Positions 1 to 5,103 of a stretch of DNA of 5,304 nt are shown here, one piece after another. Origin of the DNA: Opitutia bacterium (GTDB lineage Bacteria; Verrucomicrobiota; Verrucomicrobiia; Opitutales; UBA953); assembly GCA_947378905.1 (NCBI GenBank), contig CANCLV010000069.1, positions 1 through 5,304 on the forward strand, given 5' to 3'. The notes beneath the pieces were generated by a model that did no database searches, was not told the DNA's origin, and worked only from the letters and a program-made list of their open reading frames with translations. Numbering within the stretch: the first letter of the stretch is position 1; each line of letters starts with the position of its first letter. Both the position numbers and the translations under genes were made by a program.

Positions 1-2156
1 CCCTCACAAACCTGTTCTACTATCATCCGCTTTCCCGATTCATCAAACACTGGGATACCTAATTCGGGACAATGTTTGGCTAAAAAATTCAAGCGGTTAA
101 TCCAGGCGTCCACTGTATTATCCCATTTTTCCAATTCCAATCTTCCAGCCAGAACCTCCGTCGCTAGGAGCTGTGAAGCTTCATCGCTCGTTACGCCCTC
201 TCGCTCACTCGACTCTAAAACTAAATCCCGGAAGCGGCGCTCCACCCTTGTCACCACTCTTCGCTGCGTCGCATCATACTTAACAAAATTCTGATTAATG
301 AATTCGCTAGGAAATAATTCCTTTAACCATTCTTCTTTGATTTCCGTAGCCAGGCTTAAAAACGTAGTCACTTCGCCCCGTGTTTGAATTTCATCTATCT
401 CGGCGGCGACTAAAAGTTTAGCTGAACGCACTATTGACTCACGTCTCAATTCACCACGCCGATTATGCACTAAGGCACAACGCAAAGTTCCCACATCTAG
501 TCGCACTGCCAATCGGTCAATAAATCCAACTAAAATAGCTTTTTGAATTTGTTCGGGCAAGGCAGGCTCATTGTTTATTTTGAAACCCTGTCCATCAGCT
601 ATGCGTAAGAACTGTTGTGCGGCTTGATCAGCTTGTCGAGCAGCCTGACCTTGAATACCCATCCCCTGACAAGCATCGGCGTCGAATTTCAGGTCTTTGG
701 CTTTTTGCAATAAGGCTATACGTAAAAAGAAGTCTGAACCCTCGTTTGTTTTAATATTTTCGCGTGAGCGTTCAACAGACTCATCAACTTTTCTTAATAA
801 AATATCTCGCCCTTGGCTCAATCCTGCAATCGTCGCCACTTCACTCACACAATTGAGTTCGTGTGCAGCCATCAACATTCGTGCGTAACGTGGGTGTGCT
901 GGGAACACTGCCATTTTTTTGCCTAAGGGGCTTAAAAAATTATTTTTATCAATCGCACCAATATCTTTTAAAACTGTGAACGCCTGTAAGAACGCTGGTG
1001 CATTAGGACTCTCGTACCAGGGAAAATTTTCGACATCACTCCAGCCCATGGATAATAGTAGTAAAATTGTTTCTGTTAAATCCATCCGCTTAATCTCAGG
1101 TGTTTCGCGGAGCGGTCGTGACTGATGGTCGGTGTGTGACCATAAACGAATACAGCGACCAGGGCCTGTGCGGCCTGCACGACCAGCACGTTGCTCGGCT
1201 GATGCCTGTGCAATCGGCTCAATCAATAAAGTATCAATTCCACGAATGGGGTCGTAACGTGCAATGCGAGCCAATCCAGCATCCACCACCATGCGAACTC
1301 CAGGAATAGTTAAAGAAGTCTCAGCCACATTAGTCGCGACAATCACCTTACGCTGATTGGATTCTTGGACGGCATTGTCTTGGTCACTCGCCGAAAGTTC
1401 TCCGTGCAGAGGCAAGACCTGCACCCCGCCAGCTTCTTTTAAAAACTTAACCGCGTTTATTGTCCGCATAATTTCATAGGCACCTGGCATGAAAACTAAA
1501 ATGTCGCCCGTCGACTCTTCGCGTAATAATCGAGCGACTTGCTCAGCTGCCCTATCCCAAATAGGCTGTGTAGATGTTCGTGCTGTCGGCGAATATTCTA
1601 CTTCTACGGGATAAGTCCGCCCATCCGATATTAAAGTTTCCGCTGGCTTCAGCCATTGAGCAACACCTGCGGTATCAAGAGTAGCCGACATCACCACGAG
1701 CAATAAATCCGGGCGCTGCTTTTCCTGAAGTTGGCGAACTAAACTTAAGGCAACATCGGAATGAATATTACGCTCGTGAAATTCATCGAAAATAATTGCT
1801 CCGACTCCGCGTAAAGCTGGATCAGCCGCCATCTGTCTAAGTAACAAGGCTTCGGTGATAAACTTTATTTTAGTTTCAGCGGACTCTACTCTTTCAAAAC
1901 GAATTTGATAACCCACCTCTGCCCCAAGTTTAACTCCACGTTCCTGGGCAACCCGTCTGGCCAATAAGCGAGCTGCCATGCGACGTGGCTGAAGAATAAG
2001 TATCTGCCCCTCCACGCATTTTAAATCCAACAACATCTGAGGAAGTCGGGTAGATTTACCTGATCCCGTTGGGGCGCTTAAAACAATTCTACGCGAACGA
2101 CTACAGGCTGCCTGCAAATCTGCCCTAAGTTTGTCGATGGGTAGGTCTAAACTCAT
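1..2156 (-). CDS. hrpB: ATP-dependent helicase HrpB (DEAH/RHA family), 3' end beyond the left edge
   Basis: An open frame of 718 codons runs from ATG at 2156 to the window edge without a stop. It shows the full set of superfamily 2 DEAH/RHA helicase motifs: Walker A APTGSGKST (residues 28-36), motif Ia QPRRMAAR (56-63), motif II DEFH (124-127, the form normal for HrpB), motif III SAT (157-159), motif V ATNVAETSLTI (274-284) and motif VI QRAGRAGR (322-329). These are followed by the helicase-associated region. HrpB proteins are NTP-driven helicases presumed to act on RNA; their physiological role is poorly defined. The family is roughly 800-850 aa, so perhaps 100-130 residues of the C-terminal HrpB domain lie off the window. 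The start overlaps the stop of the phosphoesterase gene by one base (TAATG) and has no Shine-Dalgarno sequence, so translation is probably coupled. There is no sign of frameshift or decay; the truncation is only the window edge. Confidence 0.95.
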   Translation of the reverse strand, partial: MSLDLPIDKLRADLQAACSRSRRIVLSAPTGSGKSTRLPQMLLDLKCVEGQILILQPRRMAARLLARRVAQERGVKLGAEVGYQIRFERVESAETKIKFITEALLLRQMAADPALRGVGAIIFDEFHERNIHSDVALSLVRQLQEKQRPDLLLVVMSATLDTAGVAQWLKPAETLISDGRTYPVEVEYSPTARTSTQPIWDRAAEQVARLLREESTGDILVFMPGAYEIMRTINAVKFLKEAGGVQVLPLHGELSASDQDNAVQESNQRKVIVATNVAETSLTIPGVRMVVDAGLARIARYDPIRGIDTLLIEPIAQASAEQRAGRAGRTGPGRCIRLWSHTDHQSRPLRETPEIKRMDLTETILLLLSMGWSDVENFPWYESPNAPAFLQAFTVLKDIGAIDKNNFLSPLGKKMAVFPAHPRYARMLMAAHELNCVSEVATIAGLSQGRDILLRKVDESVERSRENIKTNEGSDFFLRIALLQKAKDLKFDADACQGMGIQGQAARQADQAAQQFLRIADGQGFKINNEPALPEQIQKAILVGFIDRLAVRLDVGTLRCALVHNRRGELRRESIVRSAKLLVAAEIDEIQTRGEVTTFLSLATEIKEEWLKELFPSEFINQNFVKYDATQRRVVTRVERRFRDLVLESSEREGVTSDEASQLLATEVLAGRLELEKWDNTVDAWINRLNFLAKHCPELGIPVFDESGKRMIVEQVCE

Positions 2157-2158
2157 TA
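2154..2158 (-). promoter_or_regulatory. TAATG stop/start overlap, phosphoesterase to hrpB
   Basis: On the minus strand the TAA stop of the phosphoesterase (2158-2156) shares its last A with the ATG of hrpB (2156-2154). The preceding codons (CGT ATC ATT AAC TTA AAC GTT) contain no GGAG-like sequence. A terminating ribosome re-initiating in place is the simplest explanation, which implies a shared transcript and coupled translation. Confidence 0.8.
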
Positions 2159-2611
2159 AACGTTTAAGTTAATGATACGAGCGTGAGAAGTTCCACTAGA
2201 AATGGTTACTCGAGCTACTGTTACAGGAAGTTTAAATCGCTTTGGCCCAGCGCTACCAGGATTAATCCGTAAAACCCCTGCGTTCTCTTCAATGAGTGAA
2301 ATATGCGAATGCCCGGTAATAATAATATCTGGCATGAAGACGTGTTCATCAATCGGTAGGTGGCCGTGGTACATGAGTATTTTTTTACCTCCATATTCAG
2401 CGGTAAAATAATCCGGGAAAGTTTCTTCTATATCACAATTTCCTCCTACAGCAAAGGTCGGCGCAAACTGCGTTAAGGTATCAATAATGAGTGAGCCACC
2501 GACATCGCCCGCATGCAATATCACATCACATCCCTCCAACGCGATTAATGCTTCGGAGCGAAGTAGTCCGTGGGTATCGGAAATCAAACCAATCTCACAG
2601 ACCGATTTCAC
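2156..2611 (-). CDS. YfcE-like metallophosphoesterase (calcineurin-like phosphodiesterase)
   Basis: This 151-aa protein has every motif of the compact YfcE/MJ0936-type metallophosphoesterases: SDTHG (residues 11-15), HAGDVG (33-38), GNCD (57-60), YHGH (81-84), TGHSH (99-103) and NPGS (117-120). The predicted ligands of the two metal ions are D12, H14, D36, N58, H82, H101 and H103, and all are present. Family members hydrolyse phosphodiester bonds with Mn2+ or similar ions, and several characterised ones act on model substrates or cyclic nucleotides. The natural substrate here cannot be read from sequence. There is no signal peptide or membrane segment, so it is cytoplasmic. The start is GTG at 2611, overlapping the dnaX stop by one base. 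It is the only start that keeps the first beta strand before SDTHG, since the next candidate (TTG, codon 9) would remove it. It is co-transcribed between dnaX and hrpB, an unusual position. Confidence 0.92.
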   Translation of the reverse strand: MKSVCEIGLISDTHGLLRSEALIALEGCDVILHAGDVGGSLIIDTLTQFAPTFAVGGNCDIEETFPDYFTAEYGGKKILMYHGHLPIDEHVFMPDIIITGHSHISLIEENAGVLRINPGSAGPKRFKLPVTVARVTISSGTSHARIINLNV

Positions 2612-2613
2612 TA
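2609..2613 (-). promoter_or_regulatory. TAGTG stop/start overlap, dnaX to phosphoesterase
   Basis: The TAG stop of dnaX (2613-2611) shares its G with the GTG start of the phosphoesterase (2611-2609). No Shine-Dalgarno-like purine run is present in the last seven dnaX codons. Only ribosomes that finish the full-length tau frame reach this junction; those diverted at the internal slippery site would stop about 340-370 bases earlier. Output of the downstream gene may therefore depend on frameshift efficiency (inference). Confidence 0.75.
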
Positions 2614-4122
2614 GGATTGTGGGCGGTGTAGTTTATCGGCTGAAACTGAGCGTAGTGACGTGAACTCCGCTCCCAGCGTTTCCTTAAGTTTATCTTTTAA
2701 ACCCTGGGGCATGGCTTTCACTGCGGCATCAAAATCTTTATCGCCAGGGAAAAGTGGCTTAACTGATTCCGCGCTACGCGGAGCTGGACCTGCAGGTATT
2801 TCAAATTGAAAATCACTAATCTTATCTTCGATCACAGTCCCTATGTCATCGCTTGATAAAACTTCGGTCACAGAGGTTTGGTCTTCGTCTATATCAACCT
2901 CCGGCACGCTGGCTTCCTGAAGTACCACTTTAACAGACTCAGCGGGTGTCTCAACCGCTGGAGACGGTTGCGAACTGCTTATTTTTTTTTGGCCAGACTC
3001 CCGAGGAAGTCTGGCTGCAGCGGCGGCGACATCTTTAATGAGATGATCTATCGGTCGCGTCTTACACTGCTCGATCGCCTTGAGTAAAGTAACTTCAAAA
3101 TTAGCTCTTGGAGAAAGACCGTAACGAATACCCTGCTCGCTGGACTGCAAACATTCTAAAAAGCTGACGAGTTTCTCTGTAGTTAATGGCGCACCGAGAT
3201 GGGCGCTACTTCCACCCTGTTTAACTGAGTCGAGAACGGCTGTACGTACTAACAATTGTAAGTCATTCATGACGCGCATTAAGTCACGGCCTTCTGCGTG
3301 AAACTTATCGCACAAGGCGATAACCGATTTGGCATCACCCGTTGCAATCCCTTTAGCTAAATCAGCTACCTGCTGAGCGGACGCTAAGCCATAGATAGAT
3401 AAAACATCGACCTCGGTGACTTTTTTTCCAGAGAAAGAAATCACCTGATCTAAAATAGATTGGGAATCACGCATGCCGCCGTTGGCAATACGAGCGATAG
3501 CATTGAGTGCAGCGGGCTCGGCTTGCACACCATCGGCTTTAACAATACGTGCTAATTGAGCCGAAATAACTTCTTCGGCAATGGGATGAAACTCTAAGCG
3601 CTGACAACGTGAAGTGATGGTCGGAAGAACCTTGTCGGCTTCGGTCGTCGCTAAAATAAATTTAACCCATGCGGGTGGCTCTTCGAGAGTTTTTAATAAG
3701 GTATTAAAAGCGTCTTTCGTTAATTGGTGAGCCTCGTCGATGATGAAAATCTTGAAACGGCAATTTACCGGTGGAAACTGACATTCTTCGCGAATTTTTT
3801 TGGCATCTTCGATTGTGCGATTCGAGGCTGCATCAATTTCAATAACGTCCAAGCAATTGCCTTGTTCAATTTCTTGGCAAACTGGATCATCAATGGAGAA
3901 ATCGGGGCTAGCTTCTTTGCCACAGTTTAAAGCTTTGGCTAAAATACGTGCAGTGGTGGTTTTACCTGTACCCCGTGGACCCACAAAAAGATAAGCGTGA
4001 GCGAGCTGCTTGGTCTTTAAAGCATTACTTAAAATGCGAACAATGTGTTCTTGCCCTACTAATTCATCGAAACGACGAGGGCGCCAGCGGCGGGCAATAA
4101 CTTGGAAGGCAGGCTGAGACAC
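2611..4122 (-). CDS. dnaX: DNA polymerase III subunit tau/gamma (clamp-loader ATPase)
   Basis: DnaX is the AAA+ motor subunit of the bacterial clamp loader, which opens the DnaN sliding clamp and places it on primed DNA; the tau form also tethers polymerase cores. The 503-aa product opens with the conserved ARRWRPRRFDELVGQEH (residues 10-26). It then shows Walker A GPRGTGKTT (48-56), Walker B DEAH (129-132), the SRC motif with arginine finger R172 (171-173), sensor 2 R218 in GGMRDSQS, and the domain III collar to about residue 370. An acidic, low-complexity linker and a short basic helical tail follow. E. coli tau is 643 aa, so the tau-specific part is short here. The GTG start is fixed by the conserved N terminus and by an in-frame TGA four codons upstream; no Shine-Dalgarno is visible. 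Only two of the four usual zinc-ligand cysteines remain (C67, C82). An internal A9 slippery site at codons 378-381 predicts a gamma form. It is the first gene of the dnaX-phosphoesterase-hrpB operon. Confidence 0.97.
   Translation of the reverse strand: MSQPAFQVIARRWRPRRFDELVGQEHIVRILSNALKTKQLAHAYLFVGPRGTGKTTTARILAKALNCGKEASPDFSIDDPVCQEIEQGNCLDVIEIDAASNRTIEDAKKIREECQFPPVNCRFKIFIIDEAHQLTKDAFNTLLKTLEEPPAWVKFILATTEADKVLPTITSRCQRLEFHPIAEEVISAQLARIVKADGVQAEPAALNAIARIANGGMRDSQSILDQVISFSGKKVTEVDVLSIYGLASAQQVADLAKGIATGDAKSVIALCDKFHAEGRDLMRVMNDLQLLVRTAVLDSVKQGGSSAHLGAPLTTEKLVSFLECLQSSEQGIRYGLSPRANFEVTLLKAIEQCKTRPIDHLIKDVAAAAARLPRESGQKKISSSQPSPAVETPAESVKVVLQEASVPEVDIDEDQTSVTEVLSSDDIGTVIEDKISDFQFEIPAGPAPRSAESVKPLFPGDKDFDAAVKAMPQGLKDKLKETLGAEFTSLRSVSADKLHRPQS
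2951..4122 (-). CDS. dnaX: Predicted gamma form of DnaX made by frameshifting or slippage
   Basis: This is an inferred alternative product, not a separate gene. Translation follows the dnaX frame to Gln378-Lys379-Lys380. A -1 shift, or one extra A in the mRNA, continues as NKQFATVSSG and stops at TGA (2953-2951), giving about 390 aa. A +1 shift, or one A fewer, meets TAA (2981-2979) immediately, giving 380 aa. Either product keeps the AAA+ module and the collar (domains I-III) needed for clamp loading and loses the linker and polymerase-binding tail. This is the known relation of gamma to tau in E. coli and Thermus. Which mechanism acts, and how often, cannot be told from sequence. Confidence 0.6.
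2952..2970 (-). other. Hairpin downstream of the dnaX slippery site
   Basis: In mRNA sense CAACCG (2970-2965) pairs perfectly with CGGTTG (2957-2952) around a 7-base loop, TCTCCAG. It begins 12 bases after the end of the A AAA AAA heptamer, somewhat farther than the usual 5-9 base spacing for frameshift-stimulating hairpins. The -1 frame stop TGA (2953-2951) falls at the base of its 3' arm. A 6-bp stem is modest, so a stimulatory role is plausible rather than certain. Confidence 0.5.
2982..2990 (-). other. A9 slippery run in dnaX with in-phase A AAA AAA heptamer
   Basis: In mRNA sense the codons are CAA AAA AAA ATA (Q378 K K I381), giving nine consecutive A's. The heptamer A AAA AAA (2989-2983) is in the X XXY YYZ phase required for -1 tandem slippage of lysyl-tRNAs. 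Runs of nine A's are also long enough for RNA polymerase slippage, as established for Thermus thermophilus dnaX. The run sits directly after the conserved core, where a gamma terminus is expected. Confidence 0.75.
2998..3002 (-). promoter_or_regulatory. SD-like GGGAG upstream of the dnaX slippery site
   Basis: GGGAG on the minus strand ends seven bases before the first A of the A9 run and eight before the A AAA AAA heptamer. In E. coli dnaX an internal Shine-Dalgarno-like AGGGAG about ten bases upstream stimulates -1 frameshifting by pairing with 16S rRNA. The position here is similar. It is the only clear SD-like element I find tied to a functional position in the window, which makes its location more notable. 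Confidence 0.55.
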
Positions 4123-4130
4123 GAGCGTTA

Positions 4131-4158
4131 ATCAAAACCCTAAGCGATAAACTGTCAA
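4131..4158 (-). promoter_or_regulatory. Putative dnaX promoter, nearly leaderless
   Basis: A perfect sigma70-type -35 box TTGACA (4158-4153) is followed after 16 bp by TTTGAT (4136-4131), which matches TATAAT at four of six positions. Transcription would start about 7-8 bases later, at 4123-4124, right at or one to two bases before the GTG codon (4122-4120). That would make a leaderless or near-leaderless mRNA, consistent with the lack of a Shine-Dalgarno sequence. The -10 box is imperfect, so the assignment rests mainly on the -35 box. Confidence 0.5.
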
Positions 4159-4181
4159 CGGGGCAAAACAACAGACAATCG

Positions 4182-4210
4182 ATTAAAGTAAAGCATCTTG
4201 GTCCTGGCTA
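4182..4210 (-). promoter_or_regulatory. Alternative weak dnaX promoter candidate
   Basis: TAGCCA (4210-4205, four of six matches to TTGACA) and TTTAAT (4187-4182, five of six matches to TATAAT) are spaced by 17 bp on the minus strand. Use of this site would give a leader of roughly 50 bases before dnaX. Its -10 box is better but its -35 box worse than the TTGACA site downstream, and it could occur by chance. Confidence 0.25.
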
Positions 4211-4297
4211 TCTGTTGATTCAGTATTGCAAGACCAATAAAGCGGTTAAACCTCTACACAGCCAGGTTGCTCACCCTCTAGAGACTCTTATCCAGCG

Positions 4298-5095
4298 ATG
4301 AAAAAAAGGTTAAAAAAATTAGCAGAAAAAATTAATCTTCTATTTTTTAAGAAAAATGAACATGACATAGAAAAAGTGGTGCTCGAGCGCCGACAAATCC
4401 TGTCGTACGATTTAGATAAGGAATTTGGTTCAGTCGTGAGATATGGGCCGCTTAAAGGCTTTAAGTTCACAGGGAGCACTTGGTGGGCCGGACCAGAAAG
4501 GGGTGCAATGCTTCTAGGTCTATACGAACTCGAGGTGCTTGAGTCATTTAAAGATATACCCTCCAGTTATAACACATTCATTAATGTGGGGGCGGCCGAT
4601 GGCTACTACGGGGTTGGCGTTTTAGCCGGAAGTCTTTTTTCAAAATCAATATGCTACGAAATCAGCGAGGCCGGTAGACAAACCATTAAAGAAAACGCGG
4701 CGCTCAATGGCGTATCAGACAGAGTTGAAATTAAAGGAGCTGCGAACAAGGACTTCTATAAAGACATAGATAAAACTATTTTAGATCATTCCGTACTTTT
4801 AATTGATATCGAGGGCGGTGAATTTGAAATAGTTAATAAAGAAACTTTTGAGGCATTCAGGAAATCGATCATTATAATCGAACTGCACGAATGGTCCTTA
4901 TCGGAAGGCAAAATGGAGTTAGAAAAATTACTAAATGACTCACGCTTCACGCATCATGTAACCGAATTTAGAACAGGTCCGCGCGACCCCTCCTCTTTCC
5001 AGGAGTTAAAAAAGTATAGCGACACTGACAGGTGGCTGATTTGCTCAGAAGGACGACCTGAAGTAATGCGCTGGTGGCGCTTTGATCCTAAATAG
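4298..5095 (+). CDS. FkbM-family SAM-dependent methyltransferase
   Basis: The 265-aa protein has a class I methyltransferase core. Motif I is FINVGAADGYYGVGV (residues 94-108), binding S-adenosylmethionine. The acidic end of strand beta2 is YEIS (120-123), followed by the helix KENAALNG (131-138). The FkbM-type signature LLIDIEGGEFEIV (167-179) is followed by IIIIELHEW (191-199). FkbM relatives O-methylate sugars and other small or glycan-linked hydroxyl groups; the substrate is not readable here. The N terminus is very Lys-rich (MKKRLKKLAEK), with no signal peptide or membrane helix. ATG 4298 is the first possible start after an in-frame TAA at 4247, and it lacks a clear ribosome binding site. 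The gene stands alone on the plus strand between two housekeeping genes of opposite orientation, and its 5' end is markedly A-rich (14 G+C in 60 bases at 4321-4380). Both features suggest later insertion or transfer. Confidence 0.88.
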   Translation: MKKRLKKLAEKINLLFFKKNEHDIEKVVLERRQILSYDLDKEFGSVVRYGPLKGFKFTGSTWWAGPERGAMLLGLYELEVLESFKDIPSSYNTFINVGAADGYYGVGVLAGSLFSKSICYEISEAGRQTIKENAALNGVSDRVEIKGAANKDFYKDIDKTILDHSVLLIDIEGGEFEIVNKETFEAFRKSIIIIELHEWSLSEGKMELEKLLNDSRFTHHVTEFRTGPRDPSSFQELKKYSDTDRWLICSEGRPEVMRWWRFDPK

Positions 5096-5103
5096 TCTGT
5101 ATT
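5096..5103. other. 8-bp convergent gap between the methyltransferase gene and guaA
   Basis: The plus-strand methyltransferase gene stops at TAG 5093-5095 and guaA stops at TAG 5106-5104 on the other strand. Eight bases separate the stops, and I see no hairpin with a T run nearby. Terminators must be absent, Rho-dependent, or inside the opposing coding sequences, so overlapping antisense transcripts are likely (inference). Confidence 0.7.

Larger units (their letters stand above)
4123..4297. other. Divergent intergenic region between dnaX and the methyltransferase gene
   Basis: This 175-bp interval carries the start signals for dnaX on the minus strand and must also carry those for the plus-strand methyltransferase gene, for which I see no convincing -35/-10 pair. 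It contains no tRNA-like fold, no open frame of note and no strong terminator. Short inverted repeats such as CCTGGCT (4203-4209) with AGCCAGG (4260-4266) are within what chance allows. Confidence 0.6.

Noticed and set aside
76..1309. Plus-strand open frames of 63-72 codons across the left part of the window
   Set aside because: They lie antisense to the continuous hrpB frame, have no recognisable domains, and read as shadows of its codons.
1773..1787. DEFH in place of DEAH in helicase motif II
   Set aside because: DEFHER is the usual form of this motif in HrpB proteins, so it is not a lost or altered active site.
2372..2392. Internal GGAGG followed by an A7 run and an ATG inside the phosphoesterase gene, resembling a start site
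   Set aside because: The 13-base spacing is long. The resulting product, starting at Met80, would lack the SDTHG, GDVG and GNCD metal-binding motifs, and the codons are simply those for the conserved YGGKKILMYHGH stretch.
3421..3427. A second A AAA AAA heptamer in dnaX (codons GGA AAA AAA GTC, residues 232-235)
   Set aside because: Slippage here would truncate the protein within the early part of domain III and give no functional clamp-loader subunit. I noted no flanking SD-like element, and a run of seven is less slippery than nine.
4203..4266. Inverted repeats CCTGGCT/AGCCAGG (4203-4209, 4260-4266) and TTGGTC/GACCAA (4198-4203, 4232-4237) in the intergenic region
   Set aside because: The arms are 6-7 bp with loops of 28-50 bases and share bases with each other. 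This is near chance level, with no T run or known operator form.
4288..4297. TTATCCAGC resembling a DnaA box upstream of the methyltransferase gene
   Set aside because: It matches TTATNCACA only in its first part, is isolated, and abuts a start codon; no cluster of boxes is present.
4123..4297. Possible tRNA or small RNA gene in the divergent intergenic region
   Set aside because: No cloverleaf, T-loop consensus or terminator hairpin can be drawn on either strand.
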